64,000 bases of DNA from Flavobacterium defluvii (GCF_900129555.1 NZ_FQWC01000005.1:186001-250000); one strand, 5' to 3'; counted from the stretch's first letter, positions 1-9,663 are shown. The notes: generated by a model not told the origin, from the sequence alone. Program-made: numbers and translations.

Positions 1-1
1 A

Positions 2-1777
2 ACGATATTGCATGCCGGAAATCTTGATCAGTTTGGTCAGATTCCAGTTGTAAGCCCGTCGAGTACTTCGCCTTCTCCGCCAGCATTTAGCGGATTTGGG
101 GCTTCTCCATCAGTAATAAATTACGGAAGTGGAACTTCAGCTTTGTACCCAAATGCCGGAGCAGGATTTAATCCGCAAAACAGGAATTCTTCTTCTGGTG
201 TTGAAGAAAACCATGATTTAAACATCAACAATCCGCATAACGGGTTTTATGATTCTAATTTAAAAAATGGAAATGCTCCTCAATTAAATGAAGAAAGTCT
301 TTTTTCGGGATTTTCACTGAACCATCTATATCTGCCATTTCAAACTGAGAATTCATCTTTTGAAATTGAATTACAGGCAGCTTTAGCATCTGTCGATACA
401 CAATTTAAAAAACGCGAAGATTTTCCGTTAAACGGAAATGAAACAACAAATTCATACTATTTTCTGGAGCAGAATCCTTTTGCTTTTGATAAAAGAAGTA
501 CGGATATAATTGTTGGGAATTCTTTCGTACATAAAGAAATTAATCTTTTTAAAGGTCATTCTTTTGACGCTGCTTTGGTAAAAAAGGATTTTCCGATTCT
601 TAGAGAAACCGTAAACGGAAAACCTTTGGTTTGGTTTGATAATGCGGCAACAACTCAAAAACCACAATCGGTTATTGACAGAATTGCGTATTTCTACGAA
701 CACGAAAATTCAAATATTCACCGTGCGGCACATGAATTGGCTGCGCGTGCATCAGATGCCTATGAAGCGGCTCGTGAAAAAGTAAAAGCATTTTTAAATG
801 CTTCTTCTGTAAACGAAATTGTTTTTGTGAGAGGCGCAACTGAAGGAATAAATCTGGTGGCTTCAACCTGGGGCGAACAGAATTTAAATTCCGGAGATGA
901 AATCATTGTGAGTAATCTGGAGCATCATGCAAATATAGTTCCGTGGAAACGTCTTGCTGACAAAAAAGGTTTGAAATTAAGAGTAATTCCAGTTGACGAT
1001 GACGGACAAATTCTGCTTGATGAATATGCAAAACTGCTGAATTCAAAAACACGTTTGGTCGCTTTCACACAAGTTTCGAATGCATTGGGAACGGTAACGC
1101 CGGCAAAAAAAATAGTTGAAATGGCACACGCAGCCGGAGCAAAAGTTTTAATCGACGGTGCACAATCGGTTTCGCACATGAAAGTTGATGTTCAGCATTT
1201 AAATCCGGATTGGCTGGTTTTCTCTGGACATAAATTATTTGGTCCAACTGGAATTGGAGCTTTATACGGAAAAGAAGATTTGCTAAACGAAATGCAGCCG
1301 TATCAATCTGGCGGAAATATGATTCAGGACGTAACTTTTGAGGAAATAAAATACCATAAAGCTCCGAATCGTTTTGAAGCTGGAACGGGAAATATTGCTG
1401 ATGCCATTGGCCTTGGCGCAGCAATCGATTATGTAACCAAATTAGGAATTGAAGCTATTGGTCAATACGAGCATTATTTGTTAGAATATGCTACCAGACT
1501 TTTGAAAGAAATTCCGGGCGTTAGATTGATTGGAACTGCCAAAGATAAAGCCAGTGTATTGTCTTTCAATTTACAAGGCTATTCGAACGATCAGGTTGGG
1601 CAGGCTTTAAATAAAGAAGGCGTTGCAGTGAGAACGGGACACCATTGTGCGCAGCCTATTTTACGCAGAATGGGAGTTGAAACAACGGTTCGTCCTTCAT
1701 TAGCATTTTACAATACAACTGAAGATGTCGACACTTTCATAAAAACCATCTGGGAACTTAAAAAAGTTAGATTCTAA
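2..1777 (+). CDS. SufS-like cysteine desulfurase, probable family 2A encapsulin cargo (5' partial)
   Basis: PLP enzyme that removes sulfur from L-cysteine to give alanine and an enzyme persulfide. The catalytic part starts near residue 185 (counting from the TTG at 8) and is a complete type II (SufS) desulfurase: PLP-binding Lys409 in SGHKLFGPTG and persulfide Cys547 in RTGHHCAQP. Ahead of it are at least 180 residues rich in Ser, Pro, Gly and Asn with no recognisable fold. Ordinary SufS is about 405 residues and lacks this part. A long disordered N-terminus on a SufS-like enzyme is the hallmark of cargo desulfurases packed in family 2A encapsulin shells. The frame is open to the window edge with only TTG available, so the true start lies upstream. 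A terminator follows. The enzyme call is seen; the cargo role is inferred from architecture because the shell gene is not visible. Confidence 0.9.
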   Translation, partial: TILHAGNLDQFGQIPVVSPSSTSPSPPAFSGFGASPSVINYGSGTSALYPNAGAGFNPQNRNSSSGVEENHDLNINNPHNGFYDSNLKNGNAPQLNEESLFSGFSLNHLYLPFQTENSSFEIELQAALASVDTQFKKREDFPLNGNETTNSYYFLEQNPFAFDKRSTDIIVGNSFVHKEINLFKGHSFDAALVKKDFPILRETVNGKPLVWFDNAATTQKPQSVIDRIAYFYEHENSNIHRAAHELAARASDAYEAAREKVKAFLNASSVNEIVFVRGATEGINLVASTWGEQNLNSGDEIIVSNLEHHANIVPWKRLADKKGLKLRVIPVDDDGQILLDEYAKLLNSKTRLVAFTQVSNALGTVTPAKKIVEMAHAAGAKVLIDGAQSVSHMKVDVQHLNPDWLVFSGHKLFGPTGIGALYGKEDLLNEMQPYQSGGNMIQDVTFEEIKYHKAPNRFEAGTGNIADAIGLGAAIDYVTKLGIEAIGQYEHYLLEYATRLLKEIPGVRLIGTAKDKASVLSFNLQGYSNDQVGQALNKEGVAVRTGHHCAQPILRRMGVETTVRPSLAFYNTTEDVDTFIKTIWELKKVRF

Positions 1778-1843
1778 AAATATTGAGATTTCTTCTCAAA
1801 ACTGATAATTGCTTTTTTTGATATTTTAAGTAATTATACCCTG

Positions 1844-1875
1844 AAAAGCGATTGTTATAAAACAGTCGCTTTTTT
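1844..1875 (+). terminator. Rho-independent terminator of the cysteine desulfurase gene
   Basis: Arms 1844-1856 and 1861-1873 pair over 13 bp (one G-U) around an ATAA loop and run into a T-tract. It closes the desulfurase transcription unit 66 nt after the stop. Confidence 0.85.
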
Positions 1876-2101
1876 AATAAAATCAATTATTTTCTATTAA
1901 TTTTTTATGCCTGTTTTTTTAACGCAGATATTCTTCCTTACATTTTTATCAAAAAATCAAACAATTTTCATCAAAAACCAACAAACACATATACAAAAGT
2001 TATCAATATCACAAAACATGATGTTTTTGTTATTTTTAATGTTAAAAAACCATTAAAAATTAACATTAAATTAGGATATTTGAGAGACTAATTTAAACGA
2101 A
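1876..2101 (+). promoter_or_regulatory. Leader of SusC/SusD operon 1 with two inverted repeats
   Basis: No gene is visible here. Two inverted repeats stand out: AAAACAT-G-ATGTTTT (2013-2027), and an 11-bp perfect repeat TTTAATGTTAA (2035-2045) with TTAACATTAAA (2060-2070). A weak -7-like GATATTTG follows at about 2075-2082, only 20 nt before the SusC start. The repeats may be operator sites or hairpins in the leader; function is inferred from position only. Confidence 0.35.
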
Positions 2102-5086
2102 ATGAACATGAAAATTAAATTAAAACACTTTTTGTGGCTGTTTTTACTATTTGTACAAATAGCCGCAGCACAAGAATCTATTTCCGGAAAAGTAACAGAT
2201 AAAAAAGGATTACCAATTCCCGGAGTAAATATTATTGTAAAGGGAAAAAATGTTAGTGCTCAAACTGACTTTGATGGAATTTTTAAAATAGCAGCAAAAA
2301 AAGGCGAAATACTGGTTGTAAGTTATGTAAGTTATGACACTGTCGAAGTTCCGGCTGCAAACAATATTAAAATTGAATTAATTGAAGTTCAAAACGAACT
2401 TGAAGCTGTAGTTGTTGTAGGTTACGGAACTCAATCGAAGAGAAATTTAACGGATAATATTGCTCGTGTAACGGCAAAAGATATTCAGCAGATTCCGGTT
2501 TCAAACGTTCAGAATGCTTTGGTTGGAAAATTAGCAGGTGTGCAGATTACGCAGACAAACGGTAAGGTTGACGGTGGTATTAATATTCGTGTGCGCGGTG
2601 CAGCGAGTATTAGTGCGGGAACACAGCCTTTGTATGTTTTGGACGGAATTCCGTTAATTAATGACGATGAATCCAGCAACGGAGCGCCAACAAACCCTTT
2701 ATTGACTTTAAGTACAAATGAGATTGAATCTATTGACGTTTTAAAAGATGCTTCTTCGGCAGCAATTTATGGAGCGCGTGGAGCAAACGGAGTTGTTTTA
2801 ATTACTACTAAAAAAGGAAGAGAAGGAAAAGGAACTTTTACCGTAAATCTTTCTCAAGGTGTAAGCGAAGCTACTCATAAAAGAAAATGGCTGAATGCAA
2901 AACAATATGTTGAATTATTGCAGGAGGCTGGAAGAAACGTAAATGACTTAGAATCTGTTGAAGATGAGTTAGAATATCTTTCTCAGGGAACCGACTGGAG
3001 AAATGGTGCAGTCGATACTGACTGGCAGGATATTGCCCTAAGAACTGGTTATACTACCGATGCTGATTTTTCTGCTTCTGGAGGAGATGAAAAAACAAAA
3101 TATTTCTTTTCTGGTGCGTACAACAACACAACGGGTATTGTTGACAGCAATACTTTAGAAAGATTCACAGCAAGAACAAACGTATCGCATAAAGTTACGG
3201 ATCGTTTAACATTGGGAATGAACCTTGGTTTTTCTAGATCTTTAATTCACAGGGTTCAGGATGATAACTCATTCTCTTCTCCATTGCAGTCTGTTGCGCA
3301 AGCGCCTATTTCGCCGGCAAGATTAGAAGACGGAAGCGCAAACCCAAATACAGAATACTCAAATTACCTTTTAGCAAAAGATAATACATTCTGGAAAACC
3401 ATTATGCGCAGACTTACAGGTAAAGCTTTTGCAGAGTTTAGAATTCTTAATTCATTAAAATTTAATTCTGATTTCTCATATGATCTTTTATCTCAGACAG
3501 AAGATTACTGGCAAGGTAAAAATGCACCTTTTATGGCAACAGACGGAGCTGTTTTTGCTTCTTCTGTAAATACAGAAAATTATGTTTCGAGTAATTATTT
3601 CACATATGATCAGACATTTGCAGAAAAACATACTTTCAATGTTGTGGCTGGTATGGAGTTCAATAAGTACCATAGAAGATATCAGGACGTAAACAGTATT
3701 TATTTCTCAAGCGATGATTTTCAAACAGTAGACGGCGGTGCTGAGGTAAACGAAGGACACGGAAACGAAACAGATTATGCTTTTGTTTCTCAATTTGGAA
3801 GATTGAATTATTCCTACATGAACAAATATCTTTTAAAAGCAAGTATTCGTCGTGATGGTTCATCTCGTTTTGGTAAAAATGAGCGTTTTGGAGTTTTCCC
3901 TGCTTTTTCTGCAGGATGGGTTATTTCTCAGGAAGAATTCTTAAAAAACAGTAATGTTTTGACGAACTTAAAAGTTAAAGGAAGCTGGGGTAAATTAGGA
4001 AATGCCGAAATCGGGAATTTTGCTTCTCGTCAGCTTTACAGACCAAATCCTTATAACTTAAAATCTGGACTTACTTTCGATCAGCCGGGTAATGACGATT
4101 TGACTTGGGAAAAATCAGCTCAGACAGATTTTGGTATCGAAGTTGGTTTCTTAAACAGATTTACACTTGAAGCCGATTATTACCAAAAAGATACGGACGG
4201 ATTATTATTTGAAGTTCCGTTGCCAATAAGTTCCGGAGCAGCTTCTATCAATAAAAATATCGGAAAAATTAGAAGTAATGGTTTTGAGGTTACCTTAAAC
4301 ACAAAAAATATTGATACTGAAAACTTTAAATGGAACACAAGTTTCAATATCACAACAAATGAGTCAAAAGTAAAATCGCTTCCAAATGATAACAGAGATA
4401 TTATCGTTTCTTATAATATCAACAGAGTCGGAGAAAACATTTCGTCTTTCTATTTAGTTGAATATGCTGGAGTTGACCCTGATAACGGAGACGCTTTATT
4501 TTATAAAAACACTAAAAAAGCTGATGGTACACTAGATCGTACTAAAACTAGAAATTATAGTGAAGCACAACGTATTATTGCCGGAAATCCATTCCCAACT
4601 TTAATGTCTGGCTTAACCAATACTATTCTTTACAAAGGATTTGATTTTACCTTTACATTTCAGGGAGAATGGGGAGCAAGTATTTACAATTCAGCAGGAA
4701 TTTACCAATCGACTGCGGCTGATTATTTTGACAACCAGACAGCAGATCAGTTAAACAGATGGCAGAAACCGGGTGATATTACAGATGTACCACAGGCAAG
4801 ATTTGGAGGAGGAAACGGAACTCAGGATTCTTCACGTTATTTAGACAAAGCTGATTTTGTTCGTTTAAGAAATTTAACTTTAGGTTATACGCTTCCTAAA
4901 GACGTATTGAAAGATTTAGGAATGAGCAGTTTAAGAATTTATTTTACTGCTGTTAACCTATTAACATTTACAAATTACGAAGGTAATGATCCTGAGGCAA
5001 GAAGAGATGATACAGGAATTGGAGAAGATTTTTACTCAGCACCGCCTGCAAGAACAACTGCAATTGGTGTAAACTTTAATTTTTAA
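2102..5086 (+). CDS. SusC/RagA-family TonB-linked outer-membrane transporter
   Basis: TonB-dependent outer-membrane barrel that imports an oligomeric nutrient together with its SusD lipoprotein partner. A signal peptide (about residues 1-24, ending IAAAQ) is followed by a carboxypeptidase-D-like beta domain (SGKVTDKKGLPIPG..., about 27-95), the plug with the typical VVVVGYGTQSKRNLT start (about 101-235), and a long barrel ending in an aromatic-rich strand (GVNFNF). Its 994 residues are normal for the family. The start is the first ATG of two (2102 and 2108). The SusD partner starts 1 nt after the stop. No glycoside hydrolase or peptidase is linked, so the substrate cannot be read from context. 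Confidence 0.95.
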   Translation: MNMKIKLKHFLWLFLLFVQIAAAQESISGKVTDKKGLPIPGVNIIVKGKNVSAQTDFDGIFKIAAKKGEILVVSYVSYDTVEVPAANNIKIELIEVQNELEAVVVVGYGTQSKRNLTDNIARVTAKDIQQIPVSNVQNALVGKLAGVQITQTNGKVDGGINIRVRGAASISAGTQPLYVLDGIPLINDDESSNGAPTNPLLTLSTNEIESIDVLKDASSAAIYGARGANGVVLITTKKGREGKGTFTVNLSQGVSEATHKRKWLNAKQYVELLQEAGRNVNDLESVEDELEYLSQGTDWRNGAVDTDWQDIALRTGYTTDADFSASGGDEKTKYFFSGAYNNTTGIVDSNTLERFTARTNVSHKVTDRLTLGMNLGFSRSLIHRVQDDNSFSSPLQSVAQAPISPARLEDGSANPNTEYSNYLLAKDNTFWKTIMRRLTGKAFAEFRILNSLKFNSDFSYDLLSQTEDYWQGKNAPFMATDGAVFASSVNTENYVSSNYFTYDQTFAEKHTFNVVAGMEFNKYHRRYQDVNSIYFSSDDFQTVDGGAEVNEGHGNETDYAFVSQFGRLNYSYMNKYLLKASIRRDGSSRFGKNERFGVFPAFSAGWVISQEEFLKNSNVLTNLKVKGSWGKLGNAEIGNFASRQLYRPNPYNLKSGLTFDQPGNDDLTWEKSAQTDFGIEVGFLNRFTLEADYYQKDTDGLLFEVPLPISSGAASINKNIGKIRSNGFEVTLNTKNIDTENFKWNTSFNITTNESKVKSLPNDNRDIIVSYNINRVGENISSFYLVEYAGVDPDNGDALFYKNTKKADGTLDRTKTRNYSEAQRIIAGNPFPTLMSGLTNTILYKGFDFTFTFQGEWGASIYNSAGIYQSTAADYFDNQTADQLNRWQKPGDITDVPQARFGGGNGTQDSSRYLDKADFVRLRNLTLGYTLPKDVLKDLGMSSLRIYFTAVNLLTFTNYEGNDPEARRDDTGIGEDFYSAPPARTTAIGVNFNF

Positions 5087-5087
5087 A

Positions 5088-6491
5088 ATGAAAAAGATGA
5101 AAGCAAATAAATTAATCCTATTTATATTTTTAGCAGCTTTTTTTACAAGTTGTGAAAATGAATTAGACTTAGATCCTAAACAAAGAGAAGACGCTGATAA
5201 AACCTTAAGCACAGAAACGGGTGTAACCAATGTATTAACGGGAACTTATGCACTTGCAGCTAATGGAAACGCTTACGGCGGAAGAGTTCTCCTTTACGCA
5301 GATTTACTAGGCGTAACCGGAGTTTTAAGTACAACCGATTTAAGATGGCGCGGTACTTTTGGTGAATTAAGACAAATGTACAACAAGAACATGTTGTCTG
5401 ACAATGTAATTATCGAAGGAACATACGCAAGATTATACGAAATTATAAATGCATCGAATACCGTTATCGAGAATATCTACAAGGTAAAAGATCCCGACAG
5501 ACAAGCCGTTATGATTGGCGAAGCTAGTTTTTTAAGATCACTGGCTTATTTTGATTTGGTTCGATTCTTTGCAAAACCGTATGAAAGCGGCAAAACAAAC
5601 AATCAATTAGGAGTTGTAATAAGACCAAATGCAATTTATGATTTCAGTGTTGATCTTTCAAAAGAAAGAAGTACTGTTGAAGAAGTTTATAAAGTTATTA
5701 TAGACGGATTAAATCTTGCTTATACCAACTTACCAGAAGAAAATGGTTTTTATGCTGATAAATATGCTGCACAAGCTTTATTGGCGAGAGTGTATTTACA
5801 GCAGGGAAGATACGATTTAGCAAGGGATGCGGCAAATGACGTTATTGAAAACAGCGGACATGCATTGTCTCAAAATTATGCAGCAGCTTTTAATCATGAT
5901 ACCGATCAGGCAGAAGATGTTTTTGCTATTCAAATTACCAAACAAACTGGTGTAAATGATGCGGTAACTTTTTATGCTTCTGAAGGTAATGGAGGACGCG
6001 GCGGGGATTTTTCTATTCGTGATGCTTATCTAAATAAATTTAGTGATCCTGACGACAGAGCCAATTTTATATACGAAAACGAAGATAACGGAAGAATCCT
6101 GACTTCTAAATATACAGATCAGTTTGCTGATGTTGGAATTATTCGTCTGGCAGAAATGTATTTAATAAGAGCAGAAGGGAATCTTGAAGAAGGAACTGCA
6201 ATTGGCAATACGCCTCTTGATGACATCAATATTATTCGTGGAAGAGCGCATGCAGATGCTTTAACTGCAGTAACAATTGATGATATTTTGTTGGAAAGAG
6301 AATTAGAATTGGGAATGGAAGGATTTTTAATTCACGACATTAAGAGAACTAAACGTTCTATTTTGACAGAAACTCCAGATGGTGATCCGCTTTTATTAAC
6401 TTATGATGCTGATAAATTAGTGTTTCCAATTCCGTTAAAAGAAACTGATGCTAACAAAAAAATCACTCAAAATCCGGGTTATAGAATTTAA
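5088..6491 (+). CDS. SusD/RagB-family nutrient-binding lipoprotein
   Basis: Surface lipoprotein that caps the SusC channel and binds the incoming substrate. A type II signal peptide ends at Cys22 (AAFFTSC), followed by acidic residues (ENELDLD) as is common for flavobacterial surface-exposed lipoproteins. The TPR-like helical fold is suggested by the central helices with EASFLRSLAYFDLVRFF, and the RagB-type C-terminus ends FPIPLKETDANKKITQNPGY. Its 467 residues fit the family. It is co-transcribed with the upstream SusC (1-nt gap) and followed by two hairpins. Family assignment is firm; the ligand is unknown. Confidence 0.94.
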   Translation: MKKMKANKLILFIFLAAFFTSCENELDLDPKQREDADKTLSTETGVTNVLTGTYALAANGNAYGGRVLLYADLLGVTGVLSTTDLRWRGTFGELRQMYNKNMLSDNVIIEGTYARLYEIINASNTVIENIYKVKDPDRQAVMIGEASFLRSLAYFDLVRFFAKPYESGKTNNQLGVVIRPNAIYDFSVDLSKERSTVEEVYKVIIDGLNLAYTNLPEENGFYADKYAAQALLARVYLQQGRYDLARDAANDVIENSGHALSQNYAAAFNHDTDQAEDVFAIQITKQTGVNDAVTFYASEGNGGRGGDFSIRDAYLNKFSDPDDRANFIYENEDNGRILTSKYTDQFADVGIIRLAEMYLIRAEGNLEEGTAIGNTPLDDINIIRGRAHADALTAVTIDDILLERELELGMEGFLIHDIKRTKRSILTETPDGDPLLLTYDADKLVFPIPLKETDANKKITQNPGYRI

Positions 6492-6510
6492 TTTAAATAT
6501 TTATAAAACT

Positions 6511-6540
6511 AAAAAACATCCGCTATAGCGGATGTTTTTT
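6511..6540 (+). terminator. Terminator of SusC/SusD operon 1
   Basis: Arms 6511-6523 and 6528-6540 form a 13-bp perfect stem (AAAAAACATCCGC) around TATA, with the T-tract inside the 3' arm. Confidence 0.88.
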
Positions 6541-6542
6541 TA

Positions 6543-6612
6543 TTGCTTAAGTTAAAGATATCAATCTTTGTTAAGCAAAAAAAAGCCATTCTCCCCAATG
6601 AATGGCTTTTTT
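6543..6612. terminator. Two further hairpins between convergent genes
   Basis: The first hairpin pairs TTGCTTAA (6543-6550) with TTAAGCAA (6571-6578) and has an inner AAAGAT/ATCTTT stem. The second pairs AAAAGCCATT (6581-6590) with AATGGCTTTT (6601-6610), with A- and T-tracts on both sides, so it can end transcription from both the SusD side and the DUF1810 side. Confidence 0.75.
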
Positions 6613-6674
6613 AATTAACAGATTCTAAATAAGTAAAATTGAAAGGTAAAGTTTAATATCATATATATATTAAG

Positions 6675-7130
6675 TTATGCCTCAACAGGCATTTTCATTA
6701 ATTCCTGAGCGATTGTCAAAGTAGCCTGATCTAAATCTCCCGAATAAAAAGTATCTAATAATTCCTGAAAAATTGGGTTTGCATTTTCAACCTGTGAAAA
6801 TAAACTCAACGACGAACGAAGTTTACGAGCGTCTAATTCTCCCAGAATATCTTCAATAGATTTTTTCTTTTTAAAATTTAATAAAAGCTGAGCAATTTCA
6901 ACCAAATGTTTTGACAAAATCGGATGATTCAAATAAGCTTGTGCTTCATCAAGATCAGCAATAGCGTAATATTTTGCAATATCACTTTTTCCTAATCCTT
7001 GTATCTGAGGAAAAATAAACCACATCCAGTGTGTTTCTTTTTTCCCTTTTTTCAATTCAGAATAAGCTGTAAGGTAAAGTTTGTTTTGAGCATCTAAAAA
7101 ACGCGTTAAATCATTATTTCCGTAAGCCAT
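6675..7130 (-). CDS. DUF1810 family protein
   Basis: Small soluble protein of the DUF1810 family, whose function is not established. The family pattern is clear from DLTRFLDAQNKLY near the N-terminus, then HWMWFIFPQIQGLG, and the ILGELDARKLRSSLSLF segment. I place the start at the ATG giving MAYGNNDL (151 aa); a TTG nine codons upstream is possible but adds residues not needed by the fold. It is a single gene, convergent with the SusD gene. No promoter motif is evident. Confidence 0.85.
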   Translation of the reverse strand: MAYGNNDLTRFLDAQNKLYLTAYSELKKGKKETHWMWFIFPQIQGLGKSDIAKYYAIADLDEAQAYLNHPILSKHLVEIAQLLLNFKKKKSIEDILGELDARKLRSSLSLFSQVENANPIFQELLDTFYSGDLDQATLTIAQELMKMPVEA

Positions 7131-7257
7131 CTTCGATAAATTTATAAGGTTCAACAAATCTTTTTTGTCTTAAATCAGATACCCAAAACTACTCAGGAAG
7201 TTCATCTATAAGTTATATAATTTTCATCCGTTGTTATATAATTTAGACCTCAAAAAA

Positions 7258-7282
7258 AAAGCCGCATATAAAATGCGGCTTT
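7258..7282 (-). terminator. Terminator of rocD
   Basis: AAAGCCGCAT (7258-7267) pairs with ATGCGGCTTT (7273-7282). Read on the minus strand, the stem runs into a tract of at least nine T's, 20 nt after the rocD stop. Confidence 0.85.
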
Positions 7283-7301
7283 CTTAATATAATTATATCC
7301 T

Positions 7302-8555
7302 TTATAATTTGAATTCATTCAATGATTTCTCAATGATTTCAAGACACTCTTTAATTTGAACTTCTGTCATAACCAAAGGCGGAGCAAATCTGATTTTATT
7401 TCCGTGAGTTGGTTTTGCCAATAGTCCGTTGTCTCTGAATTTTAAACAGATTTCCCAAGCCAGATCAGAATCTTCACCACTATTAATAACTATCGCATTC
7501 AAAAGTCCTTTCCCGCGAACAAGCGTAATCAGGTCATTTTTCTCAGCAATTTTATTTAATCCTTCTCTTAAAATTACTCCTAAACGTTCTGCATTTTCAG
7601 CCAGTTTTTCTTCCTTAACAACTTCAAGAGCCGCAATGGCAACCGCAGCCGCAACAGGATTTCCTCCAAAAGTAGATCCATGCTGGCCAGGTTTTATAAC
7701 GTTCATGATTTCGTCATTTGTCAAAACTGCCGAAACCGGATAAACTCCACCAGAAATCGCTTTACCAAGAATTAAAATATCCGGCTGTACATTTTCGTGG
7801 TGAACGGCTAATAATTTTCCTGTACGCGCAATTCCAGTCTGCACTTCATCAGCAATAAATAAAACATTGTGTTTTTCGCATAACGCTTTTGCTTTCGCCA
7901 AATACCCTTCTGACGGAACATAAACTCCAGCTTCTCCCTGAATTGGTTCAACCAAAAATCCAGCAATATTTTTTGATGATTCTAAAGCTTTTTCAAGCGC
8001 TTCAAGATTATCATATTCAATTTTTATAAATCCATCTGTAAACGGACCGAAGTTTTTACGAGCCGTTTCATCATTTGAAAATGAAATGATTGTAGTCGTT
8101 CTTCCGTGAAAGTTATTCTCGCAGACAATAACCTGCGCCTGATTTTCAGGAATTCCTTTTACTTCATAAGCCCATTTTCTACAGACTTTCAAAGCCGTTT
8201 CAACAGCCTCTGCACCCGTATTCATGGGCAGGACTTTATCAAAGCCAAAATACTTCGTTACGTATTCTTCGTAATTTCCTAATTTATCATTGTAAAAAGC
8301 ACGAGAAGTCAGCGTTAATGTCTGAGCCTGATCTACCATTGCTTTCACAATTTTAGGATGACAATGTCCTTGATTTACTGCAGAATAAGCCGACAAGAAA
8401 TCGTAATATTTTTTTCCGTCAACATCCCATACATATACACCTTCTCCTCTTTCTAAAACCACAGGAAGCGGATGATAATTATGAGCTCCGTATTTATTCT
8501 CTTTTTCAATCAAAACTTCTGATTTTGACGAAAGTGCGTTTTCTGTATGTATCAT
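7302..8555 (-). CDS. rocD: Ornithine--oxo-acid aminotransferase
   Basis: PLP enzyme of the class III aminotransferase family. It converts L-ornithine and 2-oxoglutarate to glutamate-5-semialdehyde and glutamate in arginine catabolism and proline synthesis. It is complete at 417 residues, with [12 protein letters not shown] for cofactor phosphate binding, Asp236 in [15 protein letters not shown], the PLP lysine Lys265 in [10 protein letters not shown], and the [11 protein letters not shown] segment. The start ATG follows a good flavobacterial promoter (8576-8604, minus). It is divergent from an Lrp/AsnC regulator across 635 bp, which makes that regulator the natural candidate to control it. 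Confusion with acetylornithine aminotransferase is unlikely because the sequence follows RocD closely ([18 protein letters not shown]). Confidence 0.95.
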   Translation of the reverse strand: MIHTENALSSKSEVLIEKENKYGAHNYHPLPVVLERGEGVYVWDVDGKKYYDFLSAYSAVNQGHCHPKIVKAMVDQAQTLTLTSRAFYNDKLGNYEEYVTKYFGFDKVLPMNTGAEAVETALKVCRKWAYEVKGIPENQAQVIVCENNFHGRTTTIISFSNDETARKNFGPFTDGFIKIEYDNLEALEKALESSKNIAGFLVEPIQGEAGVYVPSEGYLAKAKALCEKHNVLFIADEVQTGIARTGKLLAVHHENVQPDILILGKAISGGVYPVSAVLTNDEIMNVIKPGQHGSTFGGNPVAAAVAIAALEVVKEEKLAENAERLGVILREGLNKIAEKNDLITLVRGKGLLNAIVINSGEDSDLAWEICLKFRDNGLLAKPTHGNKIRFAPPLVMTEVQIKECLEIIEKSLNEFKL

Positions 8556-8575
8556 GATATTTAACTTTAAAGAAA

Positions 8576-8604
8576 CAAAAGTAATAAATATTCTAAATTA
8601 ACAA
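8576..8604 (-). promoter_or_regulatory. rocD promoter
   Basis: On the minus strand, TTG (8604-8602), 18 nt, then TACTTTTG (8583-8576) match the Bacteroidota vegetative consensus TTG-N17-23-TAnnTTTG. The rocD ATG is 20 nt downstream. Confidence 0.7.
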
Positions 8605-8753
8605 AGTAAAAAAGTAAATTTTGACTTTATTTTAATTAATTTAAAGTCAAAAAAACTATTTTTGAACACAATTAGAATCAATTTTAATTTTTAGAAATTT
8701 CAATTATATAGTCTTTTATTAAAAAAAATAGCTATTTTTATGGTTATGTAGTG

Positions 8754-9166
8754 TAGTCCCTACGGGACTAATTGCTGGGGCGTTATATTTAAAGCTACCG
8801 ATATTTTATCTCTACGAGATACCTTTGAAATCAATGAATAACTTCGGTAGGAATTAAATATCGGCAGAAAAAATAATGATGCCACGCTAAAATGTTATAA
8901 TAAGGACGATGTGCTTTGAATAAATAGCAACATAATTCCGTTTGGAATTAAATATCGGTAGAAAAAATAATGACGACGTTAAAATGTCCCTTAGGGACTA
9001 TATAATAGTATACGATATTTATTTCAAACAATATTTAAAAACAAAATCAACTGCGGTAAAACTCCGTTAGGAGTTACAGATCGGTAGAAAAAAAGAATGA
9101 AATAACATTAAAATGTCCCATAGGGACTATATAATAACACGAATAATTTATTTCAAACAAATATTT
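8754..9166. repeat. Cluster of palindromic REP-like units between rocD and the Lrp gene
   Basis: Most of this 635-bp gap is repeat. Two well-preserved units (about 8933-9037 and 9060-9166) each run: hairpin AATTCC/GGAATT or AACTCC/GGAGTT, then ATCGGTAGAAAAA, then a spacer ending in AAAATGTCCC-NTA-GGGACTATATAATA, then TTATTTCAAACAA. A degenerate third unit lies at 8843-8930, and a lone TAGTCCC-TAC-GGGACTA hairpin at 8754-8770 and TATCTC-TAC-GAGATA at 8807-8821 precede them. No gene is visible. They look like non-autonomous dispersed elements. Confidence 0.75.
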
Positions 9167-9190
9167 GAGAAATAAAACCAATTTTAAAAA

Positions 9191-9643
9191 ATGGATAGTT
9201 TAGACGAATTTGATATCAATATAATTAAGGAACTTGAAAAAGACGGAAGAATGGCTTTTTCTTCCATCGCGGCCAATTTGAAAATATCAAATACAATGGT
9301 GCATCAGCGTATTAACCGATTAATGGAACAAGGAATTATTGGCGGTATAAAACCCATTATTCAGGAGAAAAAAATTGGATTTGACTGGGCGTCTTTTACC
9401 GGAATTACTTTAAACAAAGATTCTGATTCTAACCGAATTATCGAAGAATTAAAAAACATTCCTGAAATTACCGAATGTTATTATGTAACGGGTTCGTTTA
9501 CACTTTACATTAAAATTGTGGCAAAAAACCATGAACACATGCGAAAAATTCTTTACGAAAAAATCGATAATATTCCCGGAATTGCTAAAACCGATTCGAT
9601 TATAGAATTGGGCTGTGCTTTTAAAAGAAATATCATTTTATAA
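9191..9643 (+). CDS. Lrp/AsnC-family transcriptional regulator
   Basis: DNA-binding regulator that usually responds to an amino acid. Residues 1-60 carry the AsnC-type winged HTH (LDEFDINIIKELEKDGRMAF, then IAANLKISNTMVHQRINRL), and residues 70-145 the RAM/ACT-like ligand domain (PEITECYYVTGSFTLYIKI). The 150-residue length is normal. It is divergent from rocD and 20 nt upstream of an exported peptidase gene in the same direction, so it may control both ornithine catabolism and the hydrolase run. The effector amino acid is not predictable from sequence. Confidence 0.92.
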   Translation: MDSLDEFDINIIKELEKDGRMAFSSIAANLKISNTMVHQRINRLMEQGIIGGIKPIIQEKKIGFDWASFTGITLNKDSDSNRIIEELKNIPEITECYYVTGSFTLYIKIVAKNHEHMRKILYEKIDNIPGIAKTDSIIELGCAFKRNIIL

Positions 9644-9663
9644 TCAATTTTATCTGGTGAAAT

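Noticed and set aside
8556..9190. tRNA or riboswitch in the long rocD-Lrp gap
   Set aside because: The structure is explained by short repeated hairpins; no cloverleaf or known aptamer core is recognisable.
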